Below are positions 8,090 to 16,421 of a DNA stretch of 64,000 bases, piece after piece. The stretch is from assembly GCA_031392925.1 (NCBI GenBank), contig JANMVV010000009.1, positions 11,384-75,383 of the forward strand, given 5' to 3'. Origin of the DNA: JAGNNV01 sp031392925 (lineage in GTDB: Bacteria; Acidobacteriota; Vicinamibacteria; Fen-336; JAGNNV01). Each line of letters begins with the position of its first letter. Position 1 is the first letter of the stretch. The translations under genes and the position numbers were made by a program. The notes beneath the pieces are model-generated. The model was not told where the DNA came from, searched no databases, and saw only the letters and a list, made by a program, of their open reading frames with translations.

Positions 8090-10164
8090 GGTTTGATGAT
8101 CTTTCTCTGAAGCACGGTTTCGGTTCGCCCTTCTTCCCCCACCACTTCGACCTGATCCCCCGACGTAAAGAAGACCACGGACTTGCCCTGCACGCGGCGT
8201 CCCTGAGCTTCGAGTTTGACCGGCGCTCCCGCCATGGCCACGCGGCCATCCTTGGGAGTGTATAGAAGGTGCGTCCCCTCCGCGGTTCGTTCCATGGCCT
8301 TGATCGCGACGAGGCCTCCTTGCGCCTCGAGACTCTTGATCTCGAACCCGCCCGCGGGGCCGAGGCCGACCAGGATCTCTGGGGCCCTGGTCTCGAAATC
8401 CTTCTGCTTCACCGAAGCCGCACCAAGAAACGCGAACCGGCGGTCGGCCGGGGTATAGATCATCTTCGCGGCGCGCGCATCGAGGCCCGCGCCGCTGGCA
8501 CCTCCCGCCACCAGGATCTCGACATCCGCATCGGCCGTGATCTTGGCGCCCTGGGATGTTTCCACCGTCTCGATGTTGAGCGCGCGCATCTCGTCGTCAC
8601 CGGCGCGCAGGACCACCCGGTCGATGTACTGGGTCTTCTTGAGCGGCGCCTCGTAGATCACCTGGCGGGAGGTGGCCAAAAGGTCCGAGCCCGCCGTGCC
8701 GAAAGGCGCTCCCGGAATGCCGCCCTTCTGGGTGTGCCGCACCCCTCCCCAGGCGCGGAAAGAGCCGCTCCGCGTATCGATGTCGATCGTCGAGGAGACA
8801 AGGGACACCTTGGAGAGCGCGTCGTCGAACGAGGCTCCCCCGGACACCACCATGCGCGCGGTCTTCTCTGAGAACTCAGCCTTGTTCCCCTTGCCCCGCT
8901 GGCTCTTCTTCTCGAACAGCACGTTCTCGTCGAACCTGATCGCGTCCGCCTCTCCGGTCTGTGGATCAAGCGCGGCGAAGAAGTAGGTGGCGGAGATGGA
9001 CCGGGCCTCGCCTGCGGCGGGCCTCAGCGGGATGAAGCGGATGCTGGTGTTGAAGTTGCCCTGGTATTCCTTCAGCTTCCCTCCCGGTCCGAACTTGAAG
9101 ACCAGGGCGTCGGCACGGATCTCCCGCCGCTCGGGCGGGTCGCCGGGACCAGGCTCCACGATCATCAGGCCTTCGGGCCCGGCGGACACCTCCTCGAGCA
9201 CCCGGCCCTCTCCGAACGTCATCTCGAGCCTTCGGCCCCGGATGGTCTTGGGACCGGTCGCCCGGGGGAAAGAGAAGCCAAGGGTCGCGGTGTCCCCCTG
9301 AGCCACGAGCTCGAAACCCTCCCGGAAGAGCGCCCTGTAGATGACGTGATCTCCTCCGAAATACAGTTCCAGGGAGCCCGACTGCGTCCGATTGGCCCCC
9401 TGTTTGACCCGCACGTTTCCTTCGAGGAAGAGCGCGTTCTGCTCGCGTGAAAGGCACCCGGCGTTGGCGGCGATGTCGGCGGGCGCATCGTCGGGGTCCC
9501 GTAGCCGGATCTTGACGTCCCGGAAGAAGGTAATCGAGTCGCTCCAACCCTCGTAGAGCATGCCCAGCGCCTCGCCGGAAATGTCCTTTCGGTGCCACCG
9601 GACCGCTCGCTCGCTCTGGGCGAGGCCGTCGCGGCCGTCATAGAAGAGTTCGTCGGTCTCCAGGACGAAGCCGTCGTCCGTGGTCATCTTCACGTGACCC
9701 TGAAACAGGGCGGAGGGACGGCTCGCGACATGCTGGGCATGGTCGGCCACGATTTCCATGCTGGCCTGCTTGCCTTGGGACATGAAGGGGATGCGCGCCT
9801 TGACCGTGTCGAGGAACCGCCGCTCGGTTTCCTTTCCCGACGAATCCTGGGCCTCGAGCTCAAGACCCTTCTTCCCCGACGCGTGCCACTGGGTGAACAC
9901 CAATGCCTCCAGCTTGTCGGCCTTCGGATCGGTGGGGGCGTATCCGGTACCGTTTGGAGAAGTGGATGTCGAAACACCCGAGGGAGGTGAGGTCGCGGCG
10001 GGGTCGGTCAGGCCCGGGGCCTGCTTGGGCCGGGGCTTTAGCAGGGCCTGCAAAACTGATCCCGAGACCCCGATCACCACCACCAGAGCGAGCGTTCTCA
10101 GGATCCAAGTGGGATTGGATCGGAGTGCGCCCGCCCGGCGCTTTTCCTGGAACGACTCTTGCAT
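8086..10164 (-). CDS. LptC/LptA-like LPS transport protein (fused beta-jellyroll domains)
   Basis: 692 residues from ATG 10164, several times longer than LptC (about 190) or LptA (about 185). One transmembrane helix near residues 23-42 (LRTLALVVVIGVSG) anchors it to the inner membrane. The rest is a long series of periplasmic beta-strand segments with OstA-like features (for example ADHAQHVASRPSALFQGHVK and later IVAGGASFDDALSKVSL). It probably bridges LptB2FG to the outer membrane. A TTG 13 codons upstream is in frame, but it looks like a promoter element. No separate lptA lies nearby, so the LptA function may be fused here. Confidence 0.75.
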   Translation of the reverse strand: MQESFQEKRRAGALRSNPTWILRTLALVVVIGVSGSVLQALLKPRPKQAPGLTDPAATSPPSGVSTSTSPNGTGYAPTDPKADKLEALVFTQWHASGKKGLELEAQDSSGKETERRFLDTVKARIPFMSQGKQASMEIVADHAQHVASRPSALFQGHVKMTTDDGFVLETDELFYDGRDGLAQSERAVRWHRKDISGEALGMLYEGWSDSITFFRDVKIRLRDPDDAPADIAANAGCLSREQNALFLEGNVRVKQGANRTQSGSLELYFGGDHVIYRALFREGFELVAQGDTATLGFSFPRATGPKTIRGRRLEMTFGEGRVLEEVSAGPEGLMIVEPGPGDPPERREIRADALVFKFGPGGKLKEYQGNFNTSIRFIPLRPAAGEARSISATYFFAALDPQTGEADAIRFDENVLFEKKSQRGKGNKAEFSEKTARMVVSGGASFDDALSKVSLVSSTIDIDTRSGSFRAWGGVRHTQKGGIPGAPFGTAGSDLLATSRQVIYEAPLKKTQYIDRVVLRAGDDEMRALNIETVETSQGAKITADADVEILVAGGASGAGLDARAAKMIYTPADRRFAFLGAASVKQKDFETRAPEILVGLGPAGGFEIKSLEAQGGLVAIKAMERTAEGTHLLYTPKDGRVAMAGAPVKLEAQGRRVQGKSVVFFTSGDQVEVVGEEGRTETVLQRKIIKP

Positions 10165-10173
10165 TGGCTGAGG

Positions 10174-10203
10174 GTTATAGACCGATCTCTCGGTTTGGGG
10201 CAA
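10174..10203 (-). promoter_or_regulatory. Candidate sigma-70 promoter for the lpt-rpoN-pts operon, possibly leaderless
   Basis: Reading the minus strand, TTGCCC (10203-10198) and TATAAC (10179-10174) are separated by 18 bp. The predicted transcription start falls about 2-5 bases before the ATG at 10164, and no Shine-Dalgarno sequence is visible. This implies a leaderless or near-leaderless mRNA. Visual match only. Confidence 0.4.
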
Positions 10204-10391
10204 GTTTTGTGTCGCGGGGCGGACCCGATGCCGCAGGCCCTGGAGTTAGGGTCGCGACGGTCCTTGGAAACCAGGGACCTTCACCGCCCACGGTCGTCTC
10301 TCTCCCAAGGAATGAAGCCCTGAAGGGCCCAGTCCTGTTGTGGCTCCGGGGGCATCAAGCCACCAACGATGCAAGAACAGGAGAGAGAACA

Positions 10392-10688
10392 ATGCGTATT
10401 GAATTTTTCGACAGGGCCAGTGCGCCCAAGAACCTCATCAGCGAGGCGGAGATCTTTTTCGATGCCGAGGACGGCCTGCTCGCCGGGCTGAAACTGACCG
10501 GCTTCACCCTCTGGCGGACGGAGAAGGGGGAGCCAAGCGTCACCGTGCCGGCAAGGTCCTGGGGCGAGGGGGGAGAGCGGCAGTTCTGGGATCTCCTCAG
10601 GGCCGGCGACGGGGGTGTTGAAGCCCTGAGGCGGTTGAAAGCGGCCATGTGCGATCAGCACCGGCTCAGAGACCGGAACAGCGCCTAG
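10392..10688 (+). CDS. Small protein of unknown function, weakly SpoVG-like pattern
   Basis: 98 residues starting at ATG 10392, preceded by AGGAGAGAGAACA. The core reads LLAGLKLTGFTLWRTEKGE, then SVTVPARSWGEGGERQFWDLLR. A hydrophobic strand followed by a VTVPAR/S motif and an aromatic-acidic segment resembles the SpoVG fold pattern, but identity is too low to claim it. There is no signal peptide or membrane segment. It is isolated between a divergent lpt operon and the TPR gene. The coding signal is supported by the ribosome site and its end just before the next transcription unit. Confidence 0.65.
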   Translation: MRIEFFDRASAPKNLISEAEIFFDAEDGLLAGLKLTGFTLWRTEKGEPSVTVPARSWGEGGERQFWDLLRAGDGGVEALRRLKAAMCDQHRLRDRNSA

Positions 10689-10793
10689 AACGGCCCGTGA
10701 GAGCGGAGGCTTGAGGAGAGTCGGCGCGGCCTTGGGCCTCCCTCGTTCCCTTTCTTTCCCAAAGCGAGGGTCGCGTGACACAATCTCGGATCA

Positions 10794-12734
10794 ATGATGC
10801 CTCTCTCCGTGTTGGTGCTGGCTGTGTGGGCCCAGTCAGCCCCTCCTCCTTCGAATCCGTCCGCCGCCTATGGCCTGTTTCTCGAGGCCCTCTCGCTTCG
10901 GGACCAGGGGCATAACGACGAGGCCCTGAAAGTCCTTCAAAAGGCCCTCAGGGCCGACCCCAAGGCGGCCGACGCCCAGGCGGAAATAGCTCGCCTGCAC
11001 ATGGATGAGGGTCACTTCACACTCGCCGTGCAGGCGGTCAATCAGGCCATCAAGATCTCTCCCGACCGGGCCGACCTTCGGAGTTTGGCCGGCCAGGTGC
11101 ACCAGTTCTACGGCCAGTCGGGAGGCGGCGAGGCCGAGCTCCGGCTCGCCGCCCGGGAGTACGAAACGGCCGCCACCCTCGACCCGGCTGACCCCGCACC
11201 CCTGCGGGACCTGACCCGGCTCTATTCGGTGTTGCGCGACGCCAAGGCCGCCCTCGCCACCTGGAAACGGCTCTCGGTCGCCGATCCAAACAACATCGAT
11301 GCGTTCGTACAGGTCGCCAACCTGTCCATCAACGCGGGCGATGCCCAGGGAGCCGTTGCGGCCCTGGAGACCGCCGTCGCCGCCGATCCTCAAAACGCGC
11401 GCGTCCTGCAGATCCTGGGAGACATCCAGCAGCAGGCCGGAAAGACCGATGAGGCGCTCAAGCACTACACGGCCGCCGCGAAGCTCGACAGCAAGGACCT
11501 CGTCACCCGCCTCAAGATCGGCGAAATCCTGATCGACTCCCATCGCGGGGCGGAGGCTCTCGGTATGGCCGGCGAGATGCTCAAGGAGGACGCCAGCAAC
11601 CGGTTTGGCCTGGATCTCAAGGCGCGTGCGCTCAAGGAACTGCGGCGCGTCGACGAGGCCCTCGTGATCGCGGAAAGCCTCTCCGCGAGCGACCCCAAGG
11701 ATTTGAAGGCCGCGTTCCTCGTCGTCACCCTTCTCGAGCAGAAAGGCGCGCTCGATCAGGCGGACGAAAAGCTCAGCACCCTCCTGCGCCGGAATACCTC
11801 GAACGAAGACGCGGAAAGCATCGCCCGGAACAACCGGGTGTTCTGGGCGCACGCCGGCATGGTCCGGCAAAGGCTCGGCCGATACCAGGAGGCCGCCGAT
11901 GCCTTCGGCGAGGCCGCGAACGCGGGCAAGGAGAAGGACGCCTCTCTCGTCACCTACAGGATCGATTCGCTCATCTCGGCCAAGGCATTCGACAAGGCCC
12001 TGAAAGAGGCTCGGGTAGCCAAGCTGGAGCCCTCTTTCAAGGACGTGGCGGATCTCAAATTCCTCGAGGCCTACGCTCTGCGCGGGACCGGCGACGAAAA
12101 GGGGGCGTCCGCCCTGGTGGACGCGATACTTTCGACCACCAAGGACGAGGTGAACGACACCCTGGCCGCGGCCGACTTCTACCAGCGCGGAAAGAACCCG
12201 GCGCGCGCCCAGGAACTCTTCGCCCGCGCCACCCTCAAGGACCCGAAGAACGTCCGCGCCTTCTTCAGCCTCGGCTCGGTCCTCGAGCGCCAGAAGAAGT
12301 ACGACGAAGCCGAAAAGGCCTTCCGCAGCGCCCTTGCCCTTGCTCCCGATTCGGCCATCACCCTCAACTATCTCGGCTACATGAACGCAGACCGCAAGGT
12401 GAAGGTTGACGAGGCCCTCTCGCTGATTGAGAAGGCGCTCGTCGCCGATCCGGAGAACGGCTCGTACCTCGACAGCCTGGCCTGGGCCCTTCACCGCCTT
12501 GGGCGTTACGGCGAGGCCGAAACCGCGATCCGGAAGGCCATCGTGTCGCAGGACAAGAACGCAGTGGTCATGGCGCACCTCGGCCTCATCCTGGCCGCGA
12601 AGGGAGACCACGCCGAGGCTTTGAAGTACCTGCGCCTCTCCCTCGAAGGCGAGGACGAGGACGGCGAACTCGACCGCACCCTGGTGGAGAACAAGATCCG
12701 GGATCTGTCGCGGGCCGCCCAGAAGAAGCCTTGA
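10794..12734 (+). CDS. Exported tetratricopeptide-repeat protein
   Basis: 646 residues. A short N-terminal signal-like segment (MMPLSVLVLAVWAQSA) is followed by about 14-16 TPR units, visible as repeating A-x4-AL-x3-DP patterns (ALRADPKAADAQAEIARLH, AVAADPQNARVLQILGDI, ALVADPENGSYLDSLAWAL). Such proteins are periplasmic or outer-membrane scaffolds. Its stop overlaps the start of the lipoprotein gene, which is next to ispE. By position and pairing it may act with the LolB-like lipoprotein in envelope biogenesis; this is inference. Confidence 0.9.
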   Translation: MMPLSVLVLAVWAQSAPPPSNPSAAYGLFLEALSLRDQGHNDEALKVLQKALRADPKAADAQAEIARLHMDEGHFTLAVQAVNQAIKISPDRADLRSLAGQVHQFYGQSGGGEAELRLAAREYETAATLDPADPAPLRDLTRLYSVLRDAKAALATWKRLSVADPNNIDAFVQVANLSINAGDAQGAVAALETAVAADPQNARVLQILGDIQQQAGKTDEALKHYTAAAKLDSKDLVTRLKIGEILIDSHRGAEALGMAGEMLKEDASNRFGLDLKARALKELRRVDEALVIAESLSASDPKDLKAAFLVVTLLEQKGALDQADEKLSTLLRRNTSNEDAESIARNNRVFWAHAGMVRQRLGRYQEAADAFGEAANAGKEKDASLVTYRIDSLISAKAFDKALKEARVAKLEPSFKDVADLKFLEAYALRGTGDEKGASALVDAILSTTKDEVNDTLAAADFYQRGKNPARAQELFARATLKDPKNVRAFFSLGSVLERQKKYDEAEKAFRSALALAPDSAITLNYLGYMNADRKVKVDEALSLIEKALVADPENGSYLDSLAWALHRLGRYGEAETAIRKAIVSQDKNAVVMAHLGLILAAKGDHAEALKYLRLSLEGEDEDGELDRTLVENKIRDLSRAAQKKP

Positions 12735-13324
12735 AGCGCAGAGGCGTCGTGGCGCTCCTCGCGATGTCTCTTGCCGCCTGCGCCACCCGCGGGCACATCG
12801 CCACTCCCGACGAGATGGCGCTTCTCGCGAAGACGGGCGGCCTCTCCTCCGCGGGCCGGATCACCCTCGAAGGACCCAAGGGGAGATTCTCGGCCCGGGT
12901 GGTTTTCGGGGCGGCCCGACCGGACTCCCTCCGCATCGAGATTCCGGCCGGAACCGGACTTCGCTTCCTTCTGGTGGCGAAGGACGGACAGCTCCGTGCC
13001 GACCTTCCCGGGGACGATGCGATGTTCGAGGGGCCGGCCACGAGCGAAGTCATGAACGGCCTGTTCGGAATCGACGTGGCGCCCAAAGACCTCGTGGGCG
13101 CGCTCCTCGGATCGCCCCCCGAATCGCTCAATGTCTTTTGGCGGTTCGAGCGGGCGCTGCCCGCGCAGATGACCATCCGCGGATCGAACGCCACCCGCCT
13201 CACCTTGAGCCTCGACGAGGCTGAAGTCCAGTTGCCTAGGTCTCAGGCCTTCGACTTCGGTCCGCCCCGGGGAAGCGCCTGGACAATTCGGGAAATGGCC
13301 GACCGCCTGGGACTCACACGATGA
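12731..13324 (+). CDS. Outer-membrane lipoprotein, LolB/DUF4292-like
   Basis: 197 residues beginning at TTG 12731, which overlaps the TPR stop codon. A lipobox (SLAAC, Cys17) predicts lipidation. The body is beta-rich and resembles the LolA/LolB/DUF4292 half-barrel (GRITLEGPKGRFSARVVF, later SLRIEIPAGTGLRFLLV). In E. coli lolB sits directly upstream of ispE and prs; here the same slot is filled, with a 4-bp overlap into ispE. Lipoprotein insertion at the outer membrane is therefore a reasonable inference, although sequence identity to LolB is not obvious. Confidence 0.75.
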   Translation: MKRRGVVALLAMSLAACATRGHIATPDEMALLAKTGGLSSAGRITLEGPKGRFSARVVFGAARPDSLRIEIPAGTGLRFLLVAKDGQLRADLPGDDAMFEGPATSEVMNGLFGIDVAPKDLVGALLGSPPESLNVFWRFERALPAQMTIRGSNATRLTLSLDEAEVQLPRSQAFDFGPPRGSAWTIREMADRLGLTR

Positions 13325-14220
13325 CCGCGCGACGTTTCCGCTCGTTCGCGAAAATCAACCTCGGGCTCGAGGTGGTGGGGCGACTTCCGGACGGCTACCA
13401 CGAACTGAAGACGCTCTTCGCTATGTTGAGCCTCTACGACACCATCGAGATCTCGCCGACGAAGGGCAGCATCTCGGTCCGCTCCGATCATCCGGACGTC
13501 CCGGGCGACCAGACGAACCTGGCCCATCGCGCGGTCGCCTTGATGCAGCGGCTGGCGGGCCGGAAAGGCGGCGTCGCCATGGTCATCCACAAGCGCATCG
13601 CGGTGGGCGGGGGCCTCGGCGGGGGCAGCAGCAACGCGGCGACGGTGTTGCGCGCGCTCGATCTGATGTGGAACCTGGGGCTTGGTCCGGAGGGATTGAT
13701 CGAGACCGCGAAGTCCCTGGGCGCAGATGTTCCCTACTTTCTTTTCGGCGGGCCGGCGCTTGGCCTCGGTCGCGGAGACGACATCCGTCCCCTCGACCTG
13801 CGGCTCGACCAGAAGGTCCTTCTCGTTCCCGGGCACGGCGGCGTCTCCACCGCCCGAGTGTTCAAACGCTTCGAAGAAGACGGCGGGCCTTCGGGCGCGC
13901 CGTCGCGGATCGATTCATTTCTCCGAAAACCGCTCTCTCTGAGCACGCTTCGCAACGATCTCGAGCGGGCGGCGATCGAGGAGAGTCCGAAGCTCGCCGA
14001 GGTCGCGCGCGGGATTCGCAGGGTCGGGCGGGCCGCGGGAGCGGTTCAGGCCGCCATGTCCGGGAGCGGCTCCTGCTTCTTCCTGTTGTTCGAGGATGCG
14101 ACGTCCAGAGCGAGGGCCAGCCAGGAGCTACGCGATGCCGGAGTCCCCAGCATTCGCTGCTCGTTCGTCTCGAAGCGCTCCTACGAGAGCCGGTTCGAAA
14201 TCCGGAACGAGGGGAGCTAG
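13321..14220 (+). CDS. ispE: 4-diphosphocytidyl-2-C-methyl-D-erythritol kinase
   Basis: 299 residues, GHMP kinase family. It phosphorylates CDP-methylerythritol in the non-mevalonate isoprenoid pathway. N-terminal FAKINLGLEVVGRLPDGYHEL is diagnostic, with the ATP loop VGGGLGGGSSNAATVL and C-terminal motif AMSGSGSCFFLLF. ATG at 13321 overlaps the lipoprotein stop. The end overlaps the opposing SGNH gene by 4 bp. Confidence 0.97.
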   Translation: MTARRFRSFAKINLGLEVVGRLPDGYHELKTLFAMLSLYDTIEISPTKGSISVRSDHPDVPGDQTNLAHRAVALMQRLAGRKGGVAMVIHKRIAVGGGLGGGSSNAATVLRALDLMWNLGLGPEGLIETAKSLGADVPYFLFGGPALGLGRGDDIRPLDLRLDQKVLLVPGHGGVSTARVFKRFEEDGGPSGAPSRIDSFLRKPLSLSTLRNDLERAAIEESPKLAEVARGIRRVGRAAGAVQAAMSGSGSCFFLLFEDATSRARASQELRDAGVPSIRCSFVSKRSYESRFEIRNEGS

Positions 14221-15200
14221 GGAAGAAAAGGCTCCGGAGCCGCGTGGTTCCGCGGGCCGTCCACCTCGCGGAGCAGAGCTTCGGCGGCGATGCGATGCGC
14301 CACTTCATTGGGGTGCTCATCCGCGCCCCCTTCGACCACGAGGAGCCTCCAGTCGAGTCCACGGTAGTAGGGCAGCAGATCCACGTAGATCACGCCGAGG
14401 GGACGGCACAGAGCCTCGAGCTTCCTGTGAATCGACTCGAACGGGTACGTCCGGTCCAGCGGATTTCCGAAGAGGGGAAACACGGCCACGATGAGCGGCA
14501 CCTTGTGCTCATGGGCGAGTGCCGCGATCTCGGTGAGGCCCTTGACCACGGCCTGGTACCCGGGAGAATCGTCCCGGTAGACGGCCAGGTAGTTGGCGAT
14601 CCGCACCCGGTTCTCGCGTGTCGCTATCAACCGGTCAACGATGAGGCTCGAAAGGGCAGACCGTCGCCAGAAAGAGGGGCGGTCACTCTGAGGGCCGAGC
14701 CCCTGGAGCCATTCATCGGCCCGCTTCTGCTCGCCCTTGCCCGGGGTCTCGGCATCATTGAGCACGTACCCGAGGAACAGCAGGTCGGGTTCGTACTCGA
14801 AGGCTTCGTTCCGGATGATCTCCGCTTCCTTCGGCGTGGCGATCCCCGGTACGGCCAGGACCACGGCTTCCCAGGGCTCTCCCCGGTCGACGGTCAGGGC
14901 CCGGGCCACTCGTTGCGAGTAGGTGTCGTCGAAGAGAACGCCCGCGCCATAGGTGAAGGAATCGCCGACGAAGACCGCGCGGTGAACGCCTTGCGCCTTC
15001 TTCTTCGTGTGCTCGAAATCCCGGTAATGGGCGGAATTCTCCGGACGAAAGGACGCTCCACCCCGCACCGTCGGGTATCCGTTATGCCGAAGGGGCTTGG
15101 GGACCATCAGACGAACCGCTCCCTCGAGGCAGACGAGGCCAAAGGCCGTGCCGCAGAGAAGCAGCGCGGCTTCGGCGAAACGCTTCTGTCTCAGGCCCAT
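14217..15200 (-). CDS. SGNH/GDSL-family hydrolase, membrane-anchored
   Basis: 327 residues. The N-terminal hydrophobic helix (AEAALLLCGTAFGLVCLEGAV) suggests anchoring with an external catalytic domain. Block I is FVGDSFTYGAGV (nucleophile Ser), and the C-terminal Asp-His pair is in DEHPNEVAHR. These proteins are usually esterases or O-acetyl transferases/esterases acting on cell-surface glycans. The start at 15200 was preferred because the frame upstream runs antisense across the tRNA and prs region. It converges with ispE and diverges from tRNA-Gln. Confidence 0.85.
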   Translation of the reverse strand: MGLRQKRFAEAALLLCGTAFGLVCLEGAVRLMVPKPLRHNGYPTVRGGASFRPENSAHYRDFEHTKKKAQGVHRAVFVGDSFTYGAGVLFDDTYSQRVARALTVDRGEPWEAVVLAVPGIATPKEAEIIRNEAFEYEPDLLFLGYVLNDAETPGKGEQKRADEWLQGLGPQSDRPSFWRRSALSSLIVDRLIATRENRVRIANYLAVYRDDSPGYQAVVKGLTEIAALAHEHKVPLIVAVFPLFGNPLDRTYPFESIHRKLEALCRPLGVIYVDLLPYYRGLDWRLLVVEGGADEHPNEVAHRIAAEALLREVDGPRNHAAPEPFLP

Positions 15201-15271
15201 GGCGGGCGCCGACGCTAGCACAAACGATTCAGGCTCTTCTTCGTTAAGCTTCGCCCCTCTCCTCTCCCCAC

Positions 15272-15346
15272 TGGGGCGTCGCCAAGCGGTAAGGCTCGGG
15301 ACTTTGAATCCCGCATTCGAAGGTTCGAATCCTTCCGCCCCAGCCA
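15272..15346 (+). tRNA. tRNA-Gln (anticodon TTG), CCA encoded
   Basis: The acceptor stem TGGGGCG (15272-15278) pairs with CGCCCCA (15336-15342), discriminator G and encoded CCA. The anticodon stem CGGGA/TCCCG encloses loop CTTTGAA, giving anticodon TTG. The T arm GAAGG-TTCGAAT-CCTTC is intact. It lies 56 bp upstream of prs in the same direction and may be co-transcribed with it. Confidence 0.97.
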
Positions 15347-15402
15347 AAGAGAGGCCACCACGCAGATTTCCCCCTGAAGATTCCTTAGAGGAAAAAGTCG
15401 CC

Positions 15403-16350
15403 ATGGTTCGACCACCCCACGACATGAAGATCTTCACCGGGAGCGCCAACCGGTCCTTGGGCGAATCGGTCTCCCGATATCTCAAGGTGCCGCTCGGCAA
15501 GACCCACCTGTCCAGATTCCTCGACGGCGAGGTCTGGTTCCAGATCGAGGAGAACGTCCGCGGCAAGGACGTCTTCGTGCTCCAGTCCACCTCGACCCCG
15601 GTCAATGAGCATCTGATGGAACTGCTCATCATGATCGACGCCTTCAGGCGCGCGAGCGCCGCCCGCATCACCGCGGTCATTCCCTACTACGGGTACGCCC
15701 GCCAGGACCGCAAGGACCGGCCGCGCGTTCCCATCTCGGCCAAGCTCGTGGCGAACCTCATCTCCACCGCGGGCTGCAACCGCGTGCTCACCATGGACCT
15801 GCATGCCTCGCAAATCCAGGGGTTCTTCGACGTGCCGGTCGACCACCTCTTCGCCGCGCCCGTCATCATCGACCACGTGGCCCAGATGGGCCTTGAAGAT
15901 CTTTGCGTCGTCTCCCCCGACGCAGGCGGCGTGGAGCGCGCGCGCGCCTACGCCAAGCGCCTCGGCGCCACCCTCGCGATCGTCGACAAGCGGCGAGAGA
16001 CCGCAAACGTGGCCGAAGTGCACAACGTGATCGGCGACGTCGCCGGGAAGACTGTTCTCATCGTGGACGACCTCGTCGACACCGCGGGAACTCTGTGCAA
16101 GGTCGCGGAGGCGCTGGGAGAAGCGGGGGCCGGCAAGATCCTCGCGTCCGCCTCTCACGCCGTCCTTTCCGGCAACGCGGTGCGGAACATCAATGCCAGC
16201 CAGATCGCCCAGTTGATCGTCACCGACTCCATCGAGGAGAGACCGGACAGAAAATCAGATAAGATTGTCGTTCTGCCCATCGGAGAGCTGATGGGCAAGG
16301 CCATCCAGAATATCCACGAAGAAGCGTCCGTCACGAGCCTCTTCATTTGA
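15403..16350 (+). CDS. prs: Ribose-phosphate pyrophosphokinase
   Basis: 315 residues from ATG 15403 (GAGG upstream). It makes PRPP for nucleotide, histidine and tryptophan synthesis. Motifs visible: YYGYARQDRK, DLHASQIQGFFDVPVDHL, VVSPDAGGVERAR and the PRPP loop VLIVDDLVDTAGT. The length is typical. A perfect hairpin follows the stop, before rplY. The ispE-prs-rplY-pth order is a common bacterial arrangement. Confidence 0.97.
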   Translation: MVRPPHDMKIFTGSANRSLGESVSRYLKVPLGKTHLSRFLDGEVWFQIEENVRGKDVFVLQSTSTPVNEHLMELLIMIDAFRRASAARITAVIPYYGYARQDRKDRPRVPISAKLVANLISTAGCNRVLTMDLHASQIQGFFDVPVDHLFAAPVIIDHVAQMGLEDLCVVSPDAGGVERARAYAKRLGATLAIVDKRRETANVAEVHNVIGDVAGKTVLIVDDLVDTAGTLCKVAEALGEAGAGKILASASHAVLSGNAVRNINASQIAQLIVTDSIEERPDRKSDKIVVLPIGELMGKAIQNIHEEASVTSLFI

Positions 16351-16355
16351 CGCCG

Positions 16356-16388
16356 CCTCGAAACCCCTCCAAAAGAGGGGTTTCGAGG
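16356..16388 (+). terminator. Perfect 14-bp hairpin between prs and rplY
   Basis: Bases 16356-16369 pair exactly with 16375-16388 around a 5-base loop (CAAAA). There is no T-tract after it, so it may be an RNA processing or attenuation element rather than a classical intrinsic terminator. It lies 6 bp after the prs stop and 33 bp before the rplY start. Confidence 0.6.
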
Positions 16389-16421
16389 ATAGTGTCCCTA
16401 AGATTTGAAGACCAGCAAGCC

